A DNA stretch of 43,366 bases from a bacterium (GTDB lineage Bacteria > Patescibacteriota > Minisyncoccia > Phycocordibacterales > UBA5272). Numbering within the stretch: the first letter of the stretch is position 1; each line of letters starts with the position of its first letter. A model generated the notes under the pieces. That model was not told where the DNA came from. It ran no database searches and saw only the letters and a program-made list of their open reading frames with translations. Positions 39,268 through 43,366 of the stretch are shown piece by piece. The stretch is taken from the NCBI GenBank assembly GCA_023267635.1, contig JAHFMX010000008.1:1-43366 (forward strand). The letters run 5' to 3'. The position numbers and the translations under genes are program-made.

Positions 39268-39367
39268 TCTTTGGAATCGTGGATCAGTACGATTTATGAT
39301 TGGCTATTTACTAGGATCGTTTTTGAGCTATGTAGCGGCGATGAGTACCTTGCATATTCGTTTATGA
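39257..39367 (+). CDS. Tiny membrane peptide, 36 aa
   Basis: Overlaps the end of the zinc protein and the start of the next gene by ATGA. FMIGYLLGSFLSYVAAM is a hydrophobic helix. This arrangement explains the region better than a single frame from 39271, which would need a TTG start. Confidence 0.45.
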   Translation: MHDNLWNRGSVRFMIGYLLGSFLSYVAAMSTLHIRL

Positions 39368-39609
39368 GTAAGAAAGAAATAAGAGAGTTTTTTCATCTAC
39401 CTTGGTTCATTCCTACACTTTTATGGCACGAATGGACATATAGTGGTCGTTTTCCATGGCCTAACTATTGGAAGATGTTACGAGACTCACACTATAGATA
39501 TTTATATTTAAGAGGATCATTTAGACCTGATTTATTGAACAAGATTATCTTTTTGATTTGGAAAATTGAGAAAAAGTTAAGAAAAATTTATGAATACTGC
39601 CCCCATTAA
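39364..39609 (+). CDS. Hypothetical aromatic-rich protein, 81 aa
   Basis: The ATG at 39364 is coupled to the tiny peptide. The product (REFFHLPWFIPTLLWHEWTY, SGRFPWPNYWKMLRDSHYRY) is rich in Trp, Tyr and Arg and ends in a basic helix. No family known. Confidence 0.55.
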   Translation: MSKKEIREFFHLPWFIPTLLWHEWTYSGRFPWPNYWKMLRDSHYRYLYLRGSFRPDLLNKIIFLIWKIEKKLRKIYEYCPH

Positions 39610-39757
39610 GTTTATTGTTTCACCGGAATTACGATATTGTCTTGGATGTGGTCAAGCCTTTACTCCTCCTTTGTGGGAACGATGGAATAACAAAAAGAAG
39701 TATTGCAGTAAACATTGTTCTAACAAGGTAATCTGGAAACGATGGATTAGTCGATAG
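39590..39757 (+). CDS. Small treble-clef zinc-finger protein, 55 aa
   Basis: YCLGCGQAFTPPLW and YCSKHCSNKVIWKRW match a treble-clef finger (CxxC...CSxxC followed by a basic helix), as in some HNH nucleases but lacking HNH residues. It overlaps the previous gene by 20 nt. It closes the small-gene block just before a late promoter. Confidence 0.6.
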   Translation: MNTAPIKFIVSPELRYCLGCGQAFTPPLWERWNNKKKYCSKHCSNKVIWKRWISR

Positions 39758-39763
39758 ACATAG

Positions 39764-39793
39764 TTGATAACTCCTTAATCCCCTTGGTATAGT
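39764..39793 (+). promoter_or_regulatory. Late virion promoter copy 8 (internal protein)
   Basis: TTGATA (39764-39769), an 18-bp spacer and TATAGT (39788-39793). The -35 region is the palindrome AGTTGATAACT. The transcript has a short leader of about 37 nt because the ATG is at 39837. Confidence 0.8.
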
Positions 39794-39801
39794 TCTCCTA
39801 G

Positions 39802-39823
39802 AACGTCGAACAGACGTTTTTTT
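39802..39823 (+). terminator. Terminator-like hairpin in the leader of the internal protein gene
   Basis: AACGTC (39802-39807), loop GAACA, GACGTT (39813-39818) and a U-run to 39823 lie between the late promoter and the ATG at 39837. As it is at the very start of the transcript it may act as an attenuator or 5' stabiliser. Confidence 0.5.
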
Positions 39824-39836
39824 AGTGGGAGACAAT

Positions 39837-41147
39837 ATGGGTTATTTAGAAGATGCACGACAAGCCGCAGGAACAGGATTATCAACACTCGGTTCAATAT
39901 GGCAAATACCAAATCTAGGTATTTCTCAAGGAATTGCCGGAAGTCCTACTCCCGTTGCTCCACTTGTTGGAAATCAGCAACCTGGATTTGCAGGAACTTC
40001 TTTAGGACAATTAAGTTCCAATCAAGGCAATAATGGTCAAGTTCAAGGTGCTTCAACTGGTGGTTATTCTCCTGTGAATCAGAGTATAAATACCAATCAA
40101 GGAAATACGAATCAAGGAAATTCGAATAATCCTACTCCTACTCAGCCCGCACAATCTACCGGCGGTCAGCCTACTTCTCCCGGAACGAATGTCAACGAAT
40201 TTAGGAATGGTTGGAGATGGGACGGGAAGAATTGGCAACCTCCCGAAGGTCAAGGTGGTCAATCTGGCCCTTCCGAGGCCGATCTAAATGCAGTCTATCA
40301 GCCTTCGATGGATTATCTAAACCAGGCAGAAGGTAATCTACGTGCTGATTTACCGAATGTTCTCAATGCCGCACAACAGGCCTATGAGACCGCAATTCAG
40401 GAATTAACCGGTAATAAACAGAAGAATACGACCACAATCACGAACAATCAGGTAGCCGCCGGTCAACAGAAAGAAGACGCACTTGCAGCCGCCAGGAGAC
40501 TCTACAGTCAGCTCAGAATGGGCTATCAACAGAGATTCGGGGGATCAAGTTCAGCCGGACAGGCGGCAAGCGAGCTTTCAAGCGTTGAGCAACAGCGCCA
40601 GATGGGTCAAACGACTCGTCAATATCAGGACACGGTCAATCAGATTAACCAACAGAAACTTCAACTGGATACTGATTATCAGACCGGACAGATGAAATTA
40701 CAGCAATCGAAAGATCAGGCTGTTGCGACAGCACAGAGTGACTTCCAAAACAAACTTTTATCAATCAGTCAGAACCGGGCGCAGATAGAAAGCGCAAAAG
40801 CCCAAGCTCGTTTAGATGCTCTTCAAACATTAAGAAACCAAGTCTTCTCAATCAATCAACAGAATGCCCAGTTCCAACAGGCTCTTGATGCACAAAATCA
40901 GGCATCACAGAATGATCTACAAAATTATATAGCCAAATTACAAGCATCAGGACAGGGTTCAACCAATACGGCCCAATCATTCATTGGGAATACAACAACC
41001 AATCCCCAGTCCGGTTTACAAGTTGGCAATTCTTCTCCGGTTACACAAGGATTAACGGGTCAAATAAGCAATAATCAAAAAGACTTAATGGGACAGATAG
41101 GATTCAAGAGTAATACCTACGATCCGTATAATATCTACAATCAATAG
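39837..41147 (+). CDS. Gln/Asn-rich internal virion protein
   Basis: The ATG at 39837 follows GGGAGACAAT. The protein (436 residues) has a disordered Gln/Asn/Gly/Ser-rich N-terminus with repeats such as INTNQGNTNQGNSNN. A long helical, Gln/Ala-rich coiled coil follows at about residues 145-360 (SMDYLNQAEGNLRADLPNVL and after). These features resemble podovirus internal or ejection proteins (P22 gp7/gp20 or T7 internal-protein-like). Its neighbour is the giant protein, so the two probably leave the capsid together. Confidence 0.65.
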   Translation: MGYLEDARQAAGTGLSTLGSIWQIPNLGISQGIAGSPTPVAPLVGNQQPGFAGTSLGQLSSNQGNNGQVQGASTGGYSPVNQSINTNQGNTNQGNSNNPTPTQPAQSTGGQPTSPGTNVNEFRNGWRWDGKNWQPPEGQGGQSGPSEADLNAVYQPSMDYLNQAEGNLRADLPNVLNAAQQAYETAIQELTGNKQKNTTTITNNQVAAGQQKEDALAAARRLYSQLRMGYQQRFGGSSSAGQAASELSSVEQQRQMGQTTRQYQDTVNQINQQKLQLDTDYQTGQMKLQQSKDQAVATAQSDFQNKLLSISQNRAQIESAKAQARLDALQTLRNQVFSINQQNAQFQQALDAQNQASQNDLQNYIAKLQASGQGSTNTAQSFIGNTTTNPQSGLQVGNSSPVTQGLTGQISNNQKDLMGQIGFKSNTYDPYNIYNQ

Positions 41148-41151
41148 AGGT

Positions 41152-41187
41152 TTGATAACATAACTTCTTATCTCGTACCCTAGCGGT
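41152..41187 (+). promoter_or_regulatory. Late virion promoter copy 9 (giant protein), leaderless
   Basis: TTGATA (41152-41157), an 18-bp spacer and TACCCT (41176-41181); the ATG at 41188 is 6 nt downstream. The -35 is preceded by T rather than AG, so it is the most divergent upstream flank. Confidence 0.7.
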
Positions 41188-43366
41188 ATGGGCGCACTCG
41201 ATACTCTACTCCAAAAGACATTCAGTAATATCCAATCTACGGCTTCCCGGCTGTTTGGCGGGGCTTCTAACTTTATTCAGCAAAATCCTACTCCGGCGAG
41301 TTTTGTACAACAATACTTACCGAAAGTATCTCTCCCACAGACTCCATCGCCGCAGACGTATGCGAAACAGAATTTTAATTCTATTCCGCTAAATTCAACT
41401 CCCAATAGTGTTATAGCTAATAAATTACAGAATTTTAGTTTTAAGCCAGCTCAGATTGATGTTCCAAATCAAATAGCTTCTCGGTTTGGTGGAGGCAGTG
41501 AAGTATTTAAGACTCAAGAACAGCAACCAGTATATCTTTTTCGTAATTTACAACAAACAGCACAACAAGTAATAAAGAATCCAGTTCAATCTATAGCTCA
41601 GGCTGGTACCGGAATGTTAGACATTGCAAATCAAGCATTTATGTCTAATCCTGAGCTGATGGGAGCAACATCAATTATAAAACCGACGCTAGGAGCTTTG
41701 GCAACACAATTCGGTATAGGATCGGGAATAACGGCGATGCAACAGTTAGCACAAGGAAAACAATTAAATCCCAAACAAATTGCTATGGGAGGTGTTCAAT
41801 TTCTTCCATTTTCTATTTTGGGAACACATAGTCTTGGATATACAACTTCCGAAGAAAAAGTAACTGCGTCTGCTCTTCGGGATATGGGAATTAAGTTATT
41901 CCGTACCGATCTGAAAAGTCTTATAAAAAATTCCCCTGAGTTAGCTAAAAATCCTGAGTTGACGTTTGAAGGTGGGATGTTGAAGTTCAAAGGACAAACT
42001 CATCAAATGGCTATTGATCCGAAAGCATTAGGAATAGATAGTGCAAAATTAGTTGAAGGAGATACGGTGAATATAAAAAATGTTTTAACGGATAAAGGGA
42101 ATGTTCCTGTTTTAACTCAGGTTATAGGAACAAAACCGGCGGGAGGAGGAACCCGAACTCCCTCCATTTCTATCTCAGGTACGCCGGCGGGAATCCAAGA
42201 TTTATCAACAGGATCAAATCTCCAACCCTTAATAGCTTCGGGGGAACGATCAACTCTGAATAAATTACCATTTAACTTGAAGAATGAAGACTCCATACAA
42301 TCTTATATTACCACAGTTCGTCAAAAAATGCAAACTAAGATACCTGAACTAGAGCAATTCGTAAAGGAAACTACTGGATTAACCCCTAATTCTCGCATAA
42401 AAGATATTGGTAGTTTGCAAGGGAAAATTCAACGTTATATAGGAAGAGGAGAAGATCCATTGAAAATAGCGGATACATTAGGAACGAGAATACCTGCAAC
42501 AACTCCTCAAAATGCTATAGAAATAGCAAATAAACTACAGTCAACGGGTAAAATAGTTGAAACACAGAATTTCTTTCAAAATCCTACTAATTGGGGATAT
42601 GAAGGTATCAATATGAAAGTTAGGTTGCAGGATGGATCGTTAGCTGAAATTCAAGTTCATACTCCTCAATCATTGGAAATAGCAACGAAAATACATAAAG
42701 TTTATACAAAATGGAGAGATTTGAACCCATCAACTTTAACAGGAAGTCAGATGAAAGCGTATGAAGCAGATAGAGCATCATCATTAAAAATTGCTCAAGC
42801 TGTTAAAGGAGTAAGCGGTGGGGGGATAGAGGGGGTTAATTCCCTCCAAACATTACAGAAACCAGAATTGTTAACCCAAACAGCGCAAGGATTGCCAGAG
42901 GTGTTAAAAGTAAATAAAGGAAAAATTCCTTCCAGTCAAATATCGTCAAAAATTTCTTCACAAGTTAGGAGTATTATAACAGATCAAGGCAATATTAAGG
43001 AGCGAGGATTCATTACGACGGTTAAAAATGCGGAGAAATTACCTCAAGGAGTAAAAGATATTGTTTCAGGTTCGTATGTTGTGAGATCGAATAAGCAATT
43101 AAAGACAGATGCGCTAAAACTTATTCAATCTGATCCTGTAACCGCAGAACGATTAGCTCTCAATCCACAAACAGATGTTCATGTTCAAGTAGGAAATGAA
43201 CTTCTAAATTATTATGCTTCTAAAGGAGATTTTGCAAAAGCAAAAGCAATAGCAGAAGGAATGGCACAATCAGGGACTTCCTTGGGTCAGGCAGTACAGG
43301 CATTTTCTCAATATGATAAGACAACTCCTGAAGGTGCATTGAGATTTGCACAATCTAAAATAAATG
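41188..43366 (+). CDS. Giant internal virion protein, N-terminal part with RelA/SpoT-like domain
   Basis: Open from 41188 to the window end, this frame joins the frame at base 3. Residues about 395-500 match a (p)ppGpp synthetase-type nucleotidyltransferase: R403 and K405, S409, K413 in SRIKDIGSLQGKIQRY; D429, G432, R434 in ADTLGTRI; GY470-471 followed by N475 where His is usual; and E487-x-Q489 in LAEIQVHT. Spacings agree with Rel enzymes as I recall them. There is no HD hydrolase, TGS or ACT domain. The first 395 residues are disordered or beta, with Gln-rich stretches. I infer an enzyme ejected into the host. Its substrate (GDP, ATP or tRNA) is unknown. Confidence 0.75.
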   Translation, partial: MGALDTLLQKTFSNIQSTASRLFGGASNFIQQNPTPASFVQQYLPKVSLPQTPSPQTYAKQNFNSIPLNSTPNSVIANKLQNFSFKPAQIDVPNQIASRFGGGSEVFKTQEQQPVYLFRNLQQTAQQVIKNPVQSIAQAGTGMLDIANQAFMSNPELMGATSIIKPTLGALATQFGIGSGITAMQQLAQGKQLNPKQIAMGGVQFLPFSILGTHSLGYTTSEEKVTASALRDMGIKLFRTDLKSLIKNSPELAKNPELTFEGGMLKFKGQTHQMAIDPKALGIDSAKLVEGDTVNIKNVLTDKGNVPVLTQVIGTKPAGGGTRTPSISISGTPAGIQDLSTGSNLQPLIASGERSTLNKLPFNLKNEDSIQSYITTVRQKMQTKIPELEQFVKETTGLTPNSRIKDIGSLQGKIQRYIGRGEDPLKIADTLGTRIPATTPQNAIEIANKLQSTGKIVETQNFFQNPTNWGYEGINMKVRLQDGSLAEIQVHTPQSLEIATKIHKVYTKWRDLNPSTLTGSQMKAYEADRASSLKIAQAVKGVSGGGIEGVNSLQTLQKPELLTQTAQGLPEVLKVNKGKIPSSQISSKISSQVRSIITDQGNIKERGFITTVKNAEKLPQGVKDIVSGSYVVRSNKQLKTDALKLIQSDPVTAERLALNPQTDVHVQVGNELLNYYASKGDFAKAKAIAEGMAQSGTSLGQAVQAFSQYDKTTPEGALRFAQSKIN
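43247..43366. repeat. Terminal overlap, right copy (circular closure)
   Basis: Identical to bases 1-120. Position 43247 equals position 1 of the window, and the enclosing gene continues in phase. Confidence 0.95.

Noticed and set aside
39271-39363. N-terminal extension of the aromatic-rich gene from a TTG at 39271
   Set aside because: Needs a TTG start without ribosome site. A tiny membrane peptide coupled by ATGA explains the same bases better.

Overview
The window is the complete genome of a tailed bacteriophage, read as a circular or circularly permuted molecule. Bases 1-120 are repeated exactly at 43247-43366, so the unit is 43,246 bp. The gene cut by the window ends (41188-43246, continuing at 1-2366) is one uninterrupted 1474-codon frame. 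Every gene I can support lies on the + strand and uses the standard code. The hallmark set is small and large terminase, portal, scaffold, an SU10-like (DUF5309) major capsid protein, a tail adaptor and a beta-propeller-like nozzle. There is no tape measure, tail tube or sheath, so I infer a podovirus. The host cannot be named. Seven structural genes appear to start on leaderless transcripts, which points to a bacterial lineage that tolerates leaderless initiation.

Layout. 1-2950: C-terminal part of the giant internal protein, then three small basic proteins. 2974-10147: terminases, portal, scaffold, capsid and two short genes. 10165-10824: one RAMP-like gene bracketed by two period-5 GGTNN repeat arrays. 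10864-20228: an O-antigen-like sugar cassette (glycosyltransferases, acetyltransferase, HAD phosphatase, aminotransferase, formyltransferase, WbqC-like protein, methyltransferases) with overlapping start and stop codons. 20267-28546: fibres, adaptor and nozzle, including a duplicated DUF2341/LamG-like pair. 28550-29936: lysis genes (CHAP endolysin, holin) and a clear intrinsic terminator. 29940-31858: C39-like peptidase, metallophosphoesterase and small proteins. 31855-39757: about 30 tiny genes, probably early, including a replisome-organiser-like protein, two HTH regulators, a NinG-like nuclease, a membrane-anchored lysozyme-like protein, many Cys-rich zinc-knuckle proteins, tiny membrane peptides and three structured intergenic regions. 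39764-43366: a Gln/Asn-rich internal protein and the N-terminal half of the giant protein.

How it works together. Nine copies of one promoter (TTGATAAC, exactly 18 bp after TTGATA, then TANNNT) precede only virion genes. In seven of them the ATG lies 6-8 nt after the -10 box. This looks like a dedicated virion regulon. The giant protein carries a RelA/SpoT-type nucleotidyltransferase signature with the catalytic residues in the expected spacing. Its position beside another internal protein suggests a signalling or toxin enzyme ejected with the DNA. No polymerase, primase, helicase, ligase or integrase is visible, so replication probably relies on the host replisome. There is no gene-free stretch longer than 300 bases; the longest gaps are about 100-145 bases and are described individually.
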